Made by a program: the position numbers and the translations under genes
Assembly (NCBI GenBank): GCA_958439155.1
Contig: CAUBUJ010000010.1
Location: forward strand, 1 to 21,647
DNA from: an uncultured Veillonellaceae bacterium
GTDB taxonomy: Bacteria; Bacillota; Negativicutes; Veillonellales; Dialisteraceae
Reading direction: 5' to 3'
Length of the DNA stretch: 21,647 nt
Notes under the pieces: model-generated
What the model was told of the DNA's origin: nothing
The model's database searches: none
Seen by the model: the letters and a program-made list of their open reading frames with translations, nothing else
In this document: positions 7,625-14,198 of the stretch, piece after piece
Layout of the letters: each line of letters opens with the position of its first letter
Position numbering within the stretch: the stretch's first letter is position 1

Positions 7625-7725
7625 AAAAAAGAGCCGCCCTCTCCGAGAAGGAGAAGGACTGCTCATTTCTTACACACCAGAACAGAGAAACGCTCTCTTT
7701 ACAACGATTTCCCCAAGGAGGCAAT

Positions 7726-8307
7726 ATGAGTCAAAAAGGATATATCCAGGTCTACACCGGCGACGGGAAAGGAAAAACCACCGCTGCCATCGGCCTTGCG
7801 ATCCGCGCCATTGGAGCGGGCAAAAAAGTATGCATCATCCAGTTCATGAAATCCCTCGCCTATTCGGAGCAGAAAGTGCTCCAGACCCTGCCGGGCATCA
7901 CCCTCGTCACCGTAGGGAAGCCTTACTTCATCGCCAAGGAAGGAATGCTCACCGCAGAGCAGCTGAAGCGCTGGGGCAGCGCCGTCACGGTCTATCCGGC
8001 AGGCCATCCGCCGGAAGAGTATCGCCGCATGACCCTTTCCGGCATCGACAAAGCGGTCAGTGCCGTGTCCGGCGCCTATGACATGGTCATCCTCGATGAA
8101 TACAATATGGCCTGCTGGTATGACCTGGCCACGGAGGAAGACACAAAGCGGATCCTTGCTGCCAGAGCGCCTGGAACAGAGCTCATTTTCACAGGACGGA
8201 ACGCGCCGGATCTCCTGCTGCAGAAAGCAGACCTGGTCACGGAAATGAAGAAAATCAAACATTACTATGACGAAGGCGTAGAGGCACGGAAAGGCATCGA
8301 AGACTGA
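7726..8307 (+). CDS. cobO: cob(I)alamin/corrinoid adenosyltransferase, CobA/CobO type
   Basis: Protein of 193 residues, typical for the family. It transfers the adenosyl group of ATP to reduced corrinoids to form adenosylcobamides. The P-loop is GDGKGKTT (12-19), with IIQFMK (37-42), the Walker B-like VILDEYN near residue 121, and the C-terminal TGRNAP..LL..ADLVTEM..KHYYDEGV..RKGIE block that is diagnostic. AAGGAGG precedes ATG by 4-5 nt. No other corrinoid synthesis genes are in the window, so the gene may serve salvage as well as synthesis. In relatives it is also called cobA or btuR. The enzyme supports adenosylcobalamin-dependent mutases, which is an inference about this organism. Confidence 0.93.
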   Translation: MSQKGYIQVYTGDGKGKTTAAIGLAIRAIGAGKKVCIIQFMKSLAYSEQKVLQTLPGITLVTVGKPYFIAKEGMLTAEQLKRWGSAVTVYPAGHPPEEYRRMTLSGIDKAVSAVSGAYDMVILDEYNMACWYDLATEEDTKRILAARAPGTELIFTGRNAPDLLLQKADLVTEMKKIKHYYDEGVEARKGIED

Positions 8308-8342
8308 CAGGAGAATTTCTTTCCCCTGTTACAGATTTGAAG

Positions 8343-8348
8343 TATAAT
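8343..8348 (+). promoter_or_regulatory. candidate -10 element upstream of ptsI
   Basis: TATAAT lies 92 nt before the ptsI start. The -35 at 17-bp spacing (TTTCCC, 8320-8325) matches poorly. If active, it would put the hairpin at 8364-8395 inside the ptsI leader. Confidence 0.35.
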
Positions 8349-8363
8349 AAGAGTCAGAATCAA

Positions 8364-8405
8364 GCTTTCCCCGAGAAGGCTCTCCCGCCGAAAGCATCTT
8401 TTTTT
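8364..8405 (+). terminator. terminator or leader attenuator before ptsI
   Basis: GCTTTC (8364-8369) pairs with GAAAGC (8390-8395) and encloses a smaller GAGA/TCTC stem. Seven T follow at 8399-8405. It could end the adenosyltransferase transcript or attenuate ptsI. The stem is short, so stability is moderate. Confidence 0.5.
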
Positions 8406-8440
8406 ACCGAAGTCTTTCCATTCTGATATGGAGGTTATGT

Positions 8441-10075
8441 ATGATTACCATTCAAGGAAAAAGCATCTCCGGCCATGTAGCCATCGGCCCTCTTCATATT
8501 TTCCGCCGCCGCGACCTGGTGACCGCCCGTCATGCCGTATCTGACGGAGAAGCGGAAATCCGCCGGTTCCGCGCCGCCAAAGAAAGCGCCTCCCGCAAGC
8601 TGAAAAAGCTCTACGAGGAAGCGGTCTCCCATGTGGGCAAAGACAACGCCGCAATTTTCCAGATCCAGGATTCCATGCTGGGCGAGCGGGAATATACAGA
8701 AACCATTGAAGGAATCATCCGCAGCCAGAAGGTGAACGCGGAATACGCCGTGAGCCAGACCACGGAAAATTTCACCGCCATTTATTCTTCCGGTTCTGAT
8801 TCGTACATGGCGTCCCGCATCGGCGATCTGGAAGATGTATCCAACATCCTCCTCCAGTGCCTCGCCGGGCGGGATGAAACGGTGCCTGCCGCGTCGGGCT
8901 CGTACATTCTCTCTGCGGATGACCTCTCGCCGAGTGAAACCATCCAGCTGGATAAAAATAAAATCCTCGGATTCATTACCTCTGAGGGCAATCCCAATTC
9001 CCATACGGCCATCCTGGCGCGCACCCTCGGCGTACCGGCCATCGTCGCCACAGGCAAAGAAATCGGCATCGAATATGACGGTCACCCCGCTGTGATCGAC
9101 GGCTTCACCGGCACGGTCTATATCGATCCTGACCAGGCCCTTCTGGGAAAGATGAAGGAAAAGCAGCAGGAATCGGATCACTTGAAAGATCTTCTCGGCA
9201 AGTACCGCGGCCTTCCCAGCGTGACCAAGGACGGGCAGAAAATTGAGCTCTCTGCCAACATTTCCAGTGCCGGCGATATTGCCGCGGTCATGCAGAACGA
9301 CGCGGAAAGCATCGGCCTCCTGCGGAGCGAATTCATCTACATGAAACACCCGGACACCCTGCCTACGGAAGAGGAACAGTTCAAGATTTACAAGCTGGTC
9401 CTCGAAACCATGGCCGGCCGGAAAGTGATCATCCGCACCGTCGACGTAGGCGCCGACAAGCAGGCCTCCTCTGTGGGCCTCCCCAAAGAAGACAATCCCG
9501 CTCTCGGCATGCGTGCCATCCGGATCTGCTTCACCCATCCGGAAATTTTCAAGACCCAGCTCCGGGCCATTCTCAGGGCCAGCGTCTACGGCCGCGCTTC
9601 CATTATGTTCCCCCTCATTACCTCTGTGTGGGAAGTGTGGAAAGCCAAGGAAATTCTCGGCGAAGTGAAGGCGGAACTGGACAAGGAAGGCATCCCCTAC
9701 GACAAGCACATGGAAGTGGGCATCATGGTAGAAACGCCGGCAGCGGCGCTCATCAGCGACAAGCTGGCCAAAGAAGTGGACTTCTTCTCCATCGGCACCA
9801 ACGACCTGTCCCAGTACACCCTCGTGGTGGACCGGAACGCCAAAGGGCTCTCTGAATTCTTTAACCCCCACCATCCGGCCGTGCTGAAGCTGGTAGAAAT
9901 GACCATCGAAAACGCCCATAAAGCAGGCATCTGGGTGGGCATCTGCGGCGAGCTTGCCTCGGACCTGTCCATGACGGAAACGTTCCTGCGGATGAAAGTG
10001 GACGAACTCTCGGTAGCACCGTCGTCCATCCTCCCGCTCCGCCAGAAGATCCGCTCTCTCGATCTGTCAAAATAA
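8441..10075 (+). CDS. ptsI: phosphoenolpyruvate-protein phosphotransferase (PTS enzyme I)
   Basis: Protein of 544 residues. Enzyme I takes phosphate from phosphoenolpyruvate on a histidine and passes it to HPr, starting sugar uptake by the phosphotransferase system. The phospho-histidine is H188 in SEGNPNSHTAILAR (E. coli H189 in GGRTSHT); the PEP-binding C-terminal barrel carries C502 in GICGELASD, the same number as in E. coli. The catalytic barrel motifs LLRSEFIYM, MVETPAAA and SIGTNDLSQYT are present. It lacks the GAF domain of nitrogen-PTS enzyme I (ptsP). GGAGG lies 6 nt upstream of ATG. No ptsH or enzyme II gene is adjacent, so it is an isolated gene here. PEP synthase and PPDK share domains but are much longer and differ in order. 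Confidence 0.93.
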   Translation: MITIQGKSISGHVAIGPLHIFRRRDLVTARHAVSDGEAEIRRFRAAKESASRKLKKLYEEAVSHVGKDNAAIFQIQDSMLGEREYTETIEGIIRSQKVNAEYAVSQTTENFTAIYSSGSDSYMASRIGDLEDVSNILLQCLAGRDETVPAASGSYILSADDLSPSETIQLDKNKILGFITSEGNPNSHTAILARTLGVPAIVATGKEIGIEYDGHPAVIDGFTGTVYIDPDQALLGKMKEKQQESDHLKDLLGKYRGLPSVTKDGQKIELSANISSAGDIAAVMQNDAESIGLLRSEFIYMKHPDTLPTEEEQFKIYKLVLETMAGRKVIIRTVDVGADKQASSVGLPKEDNPALGMRAIRICFTHPEIFKTQLRAILRASVYGRASIMFPLITSVWEVWKAKEILGEVKAELDKEGIPYDKHMEVGIMVETPAAALISDKLAKEVDFFSIGTNDLSQYTLVVDRNAKGLSEFFNPHHPAVLKLVEMTIENAHKAGIWVGICGELASDLSMTETFLRMKVDELSVAPSSILPLRQKIRSLDLSK

Positions 10076-10078
10076 TCC

Positions 10079-10118
10079 ATAGAAAAACATCCCCCGCTTT
10101 GGAGGGATGTTTTTCTAT
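10079..10118. terminator. bidirectional terminator after ptsI
   Basis: ATAGAAAAACATCCC (10079-10093) pairs with GGGATGTTTTTCTAT (10104-10118), a 15-bp stem beginning 4 nt after the ptsI stop. A/T runs on both arms allow termination in both directions, as expected between convergent genes. A second stem, CCTTTTTC/GAAAAAGG (10121-10128 with 10148-10155), follows. Confidence 0.85.
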
Positions 10119-10157
10119 GTCCTTTTTCAGGCGGCCTCGAAAGTCCGGAAAAAGGCA

Positions 10158-10187
10158 GAAAAAAACACCGTGCCGCAGGCACAGCGT
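10158..10187 (-). terminator. terminator of the infC-rpmI-rplT operon
   Basis: On the minus strand ACGCTGTGCC pairs with GGCACGGTGT (10187-10178 with 10174-10165, two wobble pairs, loop TGC), followed by seven T. It starts about 12 nt after the rplT stop. Confidence 0.88.
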
Positions 10188-10198
10188 TTTCTTTGTAA

Positions 10199-10549
10199 TT
10201 ACGCGTTCTTTGCTGCTTCCGCAAGCTTGGTGAACGCAGCGGGATCATGAATCGCCAGTTCAGAAAGCATCTTGCGGTTCACTTCGATACCTGCCTTGGT
10301 GAGGCCGGCGATGAGACGGCTGTAGGTGAGGCCGTTCTGACGGGCTGCCGCGTTGATGCGGACGATCCAGAGCTTACGGAATTCTCTCTTCTTCGCTCTC
10401 CGGTCTCTTCTTGCGTAATAGAGAGCCTTCATGACCAGTTCATTGGCCTTGCGGAACTGGGAATGACGGGCGCCTCTGTAGCCCTTCGCCAGTTTCAGAA
10501 TCTTTTTATGTCTTGCGTGGTTGGTCAGTCCGCTTTTTACTCTTGCCAT
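10199..10549 (-). CDS. rplT: 50S ribosomal protein L20
   Basis: Protein of 116 residues, standard length. L20 binds 23S rRNA early in large-subunit assembly and, in Firmicutes, represses its own operon by binding the infC leader. The sequence is typical from MARVKSG to the C-terminal globular domain, with a very basic N-terminal arm (GYRGARHSQFRKANE and RRDRRAKKREFR). AAGGAGG precedes ATG by about 9 nt. Last gene of infC-rpmI-rplT, 18 nt after rpmI. Confidence 0.98.
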   Translation of the reverse strand: MARVKSGLTNHARHKKILKLAKGYRGARHSQFRKANELVMKALYYARRDRRAKKREFRKLWIVRINAAARQNGLTYSRLIAGLTKAGIEVNRKMLSELAIHDPAAFTKLAEAAKNA

Positions 10550-10567
10550 TCTATAAATCCTCCTTTA

Positions 10568-10765
10568 TTAGCCGTTCGGAAGCATTCTTGCTACGCGTTT
10601 GTAATCAGACTTGGAAACAAGTGCTGCTTTTCTGAAATTTCTCTTTCTCTTCGGGGACTTCTTTTCGAGAATGTGGCTGTGGAAGCCTTTGTTTCTCTTG
10701 AACTGACCGGAACCGGTTTCAGTGAAGCGCTTTGCTGCAGCGCGGCGTGTTTTCATTTTCGGCAT
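10568..10765 (-). CDS. rpmI: 50S ribosomal protein L35
   Basis: Protein of 65 residues, the normal size. It carries the family start MPKMKTRRAAAKRF, the GSGQFKRNK stretch, and the lysine/arginine-rich KSPKRKRNFRKAALVS with a C-terminal RVARMLP. AAGGAG lies about 8 nt before ATG. It lies between infC (17 nt upstream) and rplT (18 nt downstream), the standard order. Confidence 0.97.
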   Translation of the reverse strand: MPKMKTRRAAAKRFTETGSGQFKRNKGFHSHILEKKSPKRKRNFRKAALVSKSDYKRVARMLPNG

Positions 10766-10782
10766 AATAATCTCTCCTTCGA

Positions 10783-11292
10783 TTAAGCTTTCGGCGCAAT
10801 AATCATGATCATATTGCGGCCTTCCATTTTCGGCGGTTTTTCACGAACAACCGCATCGCCCAATTCTTTGACAACGCGGTCAAGGACATCTCTGCCAAGT
10901 TCAGGATGCGTCATTTCTCTGCCGCGGAACATAATGGTCACCTTGACCTTGTTCCCGTCACCCAGGAAACGCTGTGCGTGCTTGAGTTTCACATAGAAGT
11001 CATGGTCTTCAATGTTAGGACGCAGTTTGACCTCTTTGATCTGGAAAACTTTCTGTTTCTTCTTAGCTTCCTTGTCGCGTTTCTGCTGTTCGTATCTGTA
11101 CTTGCCATAATTCATGATACGGCAGACCGGCGGTTTCCCGTTCGGTGCGACTTCCACGAGATCAAGTCCTTTATCCTCTGCTGCACGAATCGCTTCGTGG
11201 AGAGTCATGATCCCCAACTGTTCATTTGTATCGCTGACGACACGCACTTCGCGGGCGCGGATATCATCATTGATACGGAGTTCCTTACCTAT
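10783..11292 (-). CDS. infC: translation initiation factor IF-3, start at a non-canonical AUA codon
   Basis: Protein of about 169 residues. IF-3 binds the 30S subunit, prevents early subunit joining and checks the start codon. The sequence carries the IF-3 N-domain (INDDIRAREVRVVSDTNEQLGIM), the helical linker rich in K/Q/E (YEQQKRDKEAKKKQK) and the C-domain (RFLGDGNKVKVTIMFRGREM). The reading frame is open up to 11421, but the ATGs at 11319 and 11316 have no ribosome binding site and lie after the leader terminator. GGAGG (11305-11301) lies 8 nt before ATA at 11292, and ATA-GGT-AAG aligns with the ISKD start of Bacillus IF-3. Non-AUG starts of infC are known in E. coli and Bacillus (AUU), where IF-3 represses itself. 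The AUA start is my inference. Confidence 0.88.
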   Translation of the reverse strand: MGKELRINDDIRAREVRVVSDTNEQLGIMTLHEAIRAAEDKGLDLVEVAPNGKPPVCRIMNYGKYRYEQQKRDKEAKKKQKVFQIKEVKLRPNIEDHDFYVKLKHAQRFLGDGNKVKVTIMFRGREMTHPELGRDVLDRVVKELGDAVVREKPPKMEGRNMIMIIAPKA

Positions 11293-11326
11293 TCTTTTCA
11301 CCTCCGAAAAAGACATCATTGCAAGT

Positions 11327-11421
11327 AAAAACGGACGGCATGAGCCGTCCGCCTTGAATTCATACGTGACCTTAGTAGCGTGAGCCTTGTAAGGTGAGAA
11401 GCGGATGACTTCTGCTTGCAA
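11327..11421 (-). promoter_or_regulatory. infC leader with intrinsic terminator (L20-type leader)
   Basis: The transcript starts near 11428. It passes a CACCTT...AAGGTCACGTATGAA region (about 11399-11361) containing complementary ACCTT/AAGGT arms, then a perfect terminator: CGGACGGC, loop TCAT, GCCGTCCG (11351-11344 with 11339-11332), then five T. Bacillus infC leaders work this way, with L20 binding a 23S-rRNA-like fold and favouring termination. The fold itself is inferred; the terminator is plain in the sequence. Confidence 0.75.
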
Positions 11422-11434
11422 TCAATACGTATAT

Positions 11435-11463
11435 ATTATACGCATGGTCTTCGTATTTGTCAA
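11435..11463 (-). promoter_or_regulatory. consensus sigma-70 promoter of infC-rpmI-rplT
   Basis: On the minus strand TTGACA (11463-11458), a 17-bp spacer and TATAAT (11440-11435) match the vegetative consensus at all 12 positions. Transcription should start near 11428, upstream of the leader terminator. Confidence 0.88.
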
Positions 11464-11522
11464 GAATTCAAAAACAAATTGCATTAAAATTGTGATTTCC
11501 CTGTGAAAAGGAACGTTCCTCC

Positions 11523-11954
11523 TCAGTCCAGGTCATTCCGGAGCGCCCGGTGCGCCATCCCTACTGCCACTTCATTGAAGCGGAGAACCCCTACCCCTAC
11601 GTAGATCGCTACGCAGAGATGCTCGTTCCACCGGGCAATGCCGATCTTGCCGCCGATATTCATGCCGAGGGCTTTGAGCTTGATCTGCTCAATCGCCGAT
11701 TCCACCGCGCCGAGCACCGCCCCGTCCCCTACGTGGGTATCGGACACCACATGCTGCCGCTGGGCAGCGACGATGGCAGACTCGAAGATTTTCGGCAGAA
11801 TATCCGGGAAACGGCCTCCGAAATTGACGGCCACCGCGCGGATTCCTTCCTGGGCGAGGCTTTCCCGGAGATCCGCTTCGATCGGTCTTGTCTCAGACAG
11901 AGCCATCCGGAGAGCGGCGCGCCCTACGTCGGCGCTCTGCAGTTCTCTTTGCAT
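11523..11954 (-). CDS. HutP-family protein coupled to thrS
   Basis: Protein of 143 residues that I assign to the HutP family. Bacillus HutP is an RNA-binding antiterminator that needs L-histidine and Mg2+. The family signature is the C-terminal NIGGKIGIARWNEHLCVAIY (99-118) and VLRFNEVAVGMAHR (123-136) region, plus GDGAVLGAVESAIEQ (77-90). Histidines at 68, 74, 112 and 135 are candidate metal or ligand residues; H135 aligns in position with the metal-binding H138 of Bacillus HutP, but the H-x3-H pair of that protein is not conserved, so histidine may not be its ligand. ATG overlaps the thrS stop by one base (TGATG), with GGAG 6 nt upstream, so the two are translationally coupled. A weak palindrome (AGGAACGTTCCT, 11509-11520) follows the stop. 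No hut genes are nearby. Confidence 0.75.
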   Translation of the reverse strand: MQRELQSADVGRAALRMALSETRPIEADLRESLAQEGIRAVAVNFGGRFPDILPKIFESAIVAAQRQHVVSDTHVGDGAVLGAVESAIEQIKLKALGMNIGGKIGIARWNEHLCVAIYVGVGVLRFNEVAVGMAHRALRNDLD

Positions 11955-13861
11955 CAAAGGCTCCGTTCCTTGATTTCACGGATCAGGCCGGCAATGAAGA
12001 CAGGAAGCATCTGGCTGCCCTGGTCTCCGTCCTTGCGGCTTCTCACGGATACGGTGCGGGCTTTGACTTCCTTGTCGCCGATGATCAGCATGTACGGCAC
12101 TTTTTCCGTCTGGGCCTTGCGAATCTTGTATCCAAGCGTTTCATTGGCTTCTTCCAGTTCTGCCCGGACATTGGATTCCGCGAGCGTTTCTGCCACTTCA
12201 CGGGCGTATTCCATATGGGACTGGGCCACAGGAATGACTTTCACCTGGACCGGCGCAAACCAGGTCGGGAAAGCCCCTGCGAAATGTTCAATCAGGATGC
12301 CCAGGAAACGTTCGATGCTGCCGTAGCCGGCGCGGTGAATCATGACAGCGCGGTGTTTTTCGCCGTCTTCGCCGATGTAGTTCACATCGAACCGTTCCGG
12401 CAGCTGCATATCCATCTGGATGGTGCCGCACTGCCAGGTCCGGCCCAAGGAGTCTTCAATGTGGAAGTCCAGTTTCGGTCCGTAGAACGCGCCGTCCCCT
12501 TCATTGATCACATAAGGCACATTTGCTTTTTCAATGGCATTCTTCAGAGCGTTTGTGGAAATTTCCCAGAGTTCATCAGAGCCCATGGAGTTTTCCGGAC
12601 GGGTGGACAGTTCCACATGGTAGGGCAGGCCGAATACGCCGTACAGATCCTGGAACATATGGAGCGTCTTGATGACTTCGCCTTCCATCATGTCCGGGGT
12701 CATGAAAATGTGGGCATCGTCCTGGGTGAAGCACCGTACCCGGAAGAGACCGTGAAGGGCGCCTTTCAGTTCATGGCGGTGTACGAGGCCGAATTCACCG
12801 ACCCGCTTGGGCAGTTCCTTGTAGCTTCTCTGACGGGTCTTGAAGTAAAGGATTCCGCCGGGGCAGTTCATCGGCTTGACCGCGTAGTCTTCGCCGTCGA
12901 TCTTGGTGAAGTACATGTTTTCCCGGTAATGATCCCAGTGGCCGGACTGTACCCAGAGCTGCTTGGACAGGATGATCGGGGTCATGATTTCTTCATAATC
13001 ATACTTTTTGAAGAGCTCTCTTTCATATTCCATGAGGAGATTGCGGAGAGTCATTCCCTTCGGATGGAAGAAGGGGAAGCCCGGTCCTTCTTCATGGAAG
13101 CTGAAGAGATCCATCTGCTTGCCGAGCTTTCTGTGATCCCGCTTTTCCGCTTCTGCCCGGACAAAGAGGAAATGATCCAGGTCTTCTTTATTGAAGAAGG
13201 CTGTGCCGTAAATGCGCTGGAGCATCTTGTTCTTCGAGTCGCCCCGCCAGTACGCGCCGGCCACTGTCATGAGTTTGAACGATTTCACCTTGCCGGTGGA
13301 ACGGACATGAGGGCCTGCGCAGAGGTCTGTGAAGTCGCCCTGGGTATAAATGGAAATCTTCGCGTCTTCCGGCAGATCTTCAATGAGAAGCACTTTGTAA
13401 TCCTGCTTCTTTTCCTTGAAGAAAGCGAGCGCTTCTTCCCGGGAGAGTTCTTTCTTTTCGATAGGCAGGTTTTCCTTGATGATCTTGGCCATTTCTTTTT
13501 CAATGGCGGCGAAATCTTCCTGGCTGAATACGTGATCGCTGTCTACATCGTAGTAGAAACCGGTGTCGATCGCCGGTCCAATGGCGAATTTGATGCCGGG
13601 ATAGAGATGCTGCAGCGCCTGGGCTAGAATATGGGAGCAGGTGTGGCGGAGAGTAAAAAGGCCTTCCGGATCTTCCTTGGTGAAGAATTCCACTTTGGCG
13701 CCGTCCTCAATAGGATCGCGCAGATCAGTGAGTTCGCCGTTGACTTTGGCAACCAGCGCGTTTTTCGCAAGGCTGTTGGAAATTTTCTTTGCTGCTTCGA
13801 AGAGGGATACAGGAGCGTCAAAATTCAGTTCTTTCCCGTCTTTCAAAAAAATCTTAACCAT
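11954..13861 (-). CDS. thrS: threonyl-tRNA synthetase
   Basis: Protein of 635 residues that charges tRNA(Thr). In order: a TGS domain (about 1-60), the editing domain with HTCSHILAQALQHLYPG and the C-A-G-P-H motif (TDLCAGPHV), the class II catalytic core with zinc-binding cysteine in MNCPGG and the motif 2 region RVRCFTQDDAHIF, and the C-terminal anticodon-binding domain (QVKVIPV to the end). I chose ATG at 13861, because AAGGA lies 6 nt upstream; an ATG two codons earlier (13867) overlaps that site. It is preceded by a T-box leader and followed by a coupled HutP-family gene. thrS next to infC-rpmI-rplT is the usual Firmicute arrangement. Confidence 0.97.
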   Translation of the reverse strand: MVKIFLKDGKELNFDAPVSLFEAAKKISNSLAKNALVAKVNGELTDLRDPIEDGAKVEFFTKEDPEGLFTLRHTCSHILAQALQHLYPGIKFAIGPAIDTGFYYDVDSDHVFSQEDFAAIEKEMAKIIKENLPIEKKELSREEALAFFKEKKQDYKVLLIEDLPEDAKISIYTQGDFTDLCAGPHVRSTGKVKSFKLMTVAGAYWRGDSKNKMLQRIYGTAFFNKEDLDHFLFVRAEAEKRDHRKLGKQMDLFSFHEEGPGFPFFHPKGMTLRNLLMEYERELFKKYDYEEIMTPIILSKQLWVQSGHWDHYRENMYFTKIDGEDYAVKPMNCPGGILYFKTRQRSYKELPKRVGEFGLVHRHELKGALHGLFRVRCFTQDDAHIFMTPDMMEGEVIKTLHMFQDLYGVFGLPYHVELSTRPENSMGSDELWEISTNALKNAIEKANVPYVINEGDGAFYGPKLDFHIEDSLGRTWQCGTIQMDMQLPERFDVNYIGEDGEKHRAVMIHRAGYGSIERFLGILIEHFAGAFPTWFAPVQVKVIPVAQSHMEYAREVAETLAESNVRAELEEANETLGYKIRKAQTEKVPYMLIIGDKEVKARTVSVRSRKDGDQGSQMLPVFIAGLIREIKERSL

Positions 13862-13912
13862 GTTCATTCCTTTCCTGGGAAAGCCGGCCTGGGGCGCCTG
13901 CTTTCCCTATGC

Positions 13913-14145
13913 AAAACAAAAAGCTCCCGTCCGCAAGGGACGAAAGCTGTCTTCCGTGGTTCCACCCAATTAGATTCGTACGAATCCACTTGTCAGTTCA
14001 TAACGGTACAAACCGGAGACGCATACTGATTTCCGCGTCCCTGCTTCAGAGGGGTAAACCGGAAAAGCCGCATCTGCTCGCACCAGCCGCAGACTCTCTT
14101 CAGGGAGACTCTTTCCTGTTCATGTCTCTTTCACTGCATTTGTTG
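13913..14145 (-). promoter_or_regulatory. threonine T-box leader of thrS
   Basis: The T-box core GGGTGGAACCACGG lies at 13967-13954. Stem I carries the GAGAGTCTGCGGCTGGTG distal loop motif. ACC at 14055-14053 is a candidate specifier codon for threonine, and the stem III hairpin is GATTC-GTAC-GAATC (13986-13973). The intrinsic terminator is AGCT..CGTCC / GGACG..AGCT (13948-13922), followed by TTTTTGTTTT. Uncharged tRNA(Thr) would pair with the specifier and with the TGGA bulge to allow read-through. Core and terminator are plain; the exact specifier is inferred. Confidence 0.9.
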
Positions 14146-14150
14146 GTAGT

Positions 14151-14179
14151 ACTATAGTAGAAATCTAACATTTTGTCAA
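14151..14179 (-). promoter_or_regulatory. thrS promoter
   Basis: On the minus strand TTGACA (14179-14174), a 17-bp spacer and TATAGT (14156-14151) match the vegetative consensus at 11 of 12 positions. It lies about 19 nt downstream of the ABC exporter stop; no terminator is seen between them, so read-through would also enter the T-box leader. Confidence 0.8.
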
Positions 14180-14198
14180 GGGGATTTCCCGGCGTCTC

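Noticed and set aside
7613..7725. Cobalamin riboswitch before the adenosyltransferase gene
   Set aside because: The leader is only about 100 nt and I find no B12-box-like core; the short hairpins do not match the class.
8435..9919. Minus-strand open frame of 494 codons antisense to ptsI
   Set aside because: ptsI has all catalytic motifs; the antisense frame shows no family features and is a composition effect.
11509..11520. Palindrome AGGAACGTTCCT as terminator of the thrS-hutP-like operon
   Set aside because: As a hairpin it gives only a 4-bp stem with a 4-nt loop, and the following T-run is short; it may be chance.
11888..13627. Plus-strand open frame of 579 codons antisense to thrS
   Set aside because: thrS is unmistakable in the other strand; the frame has no start signal or known domain.
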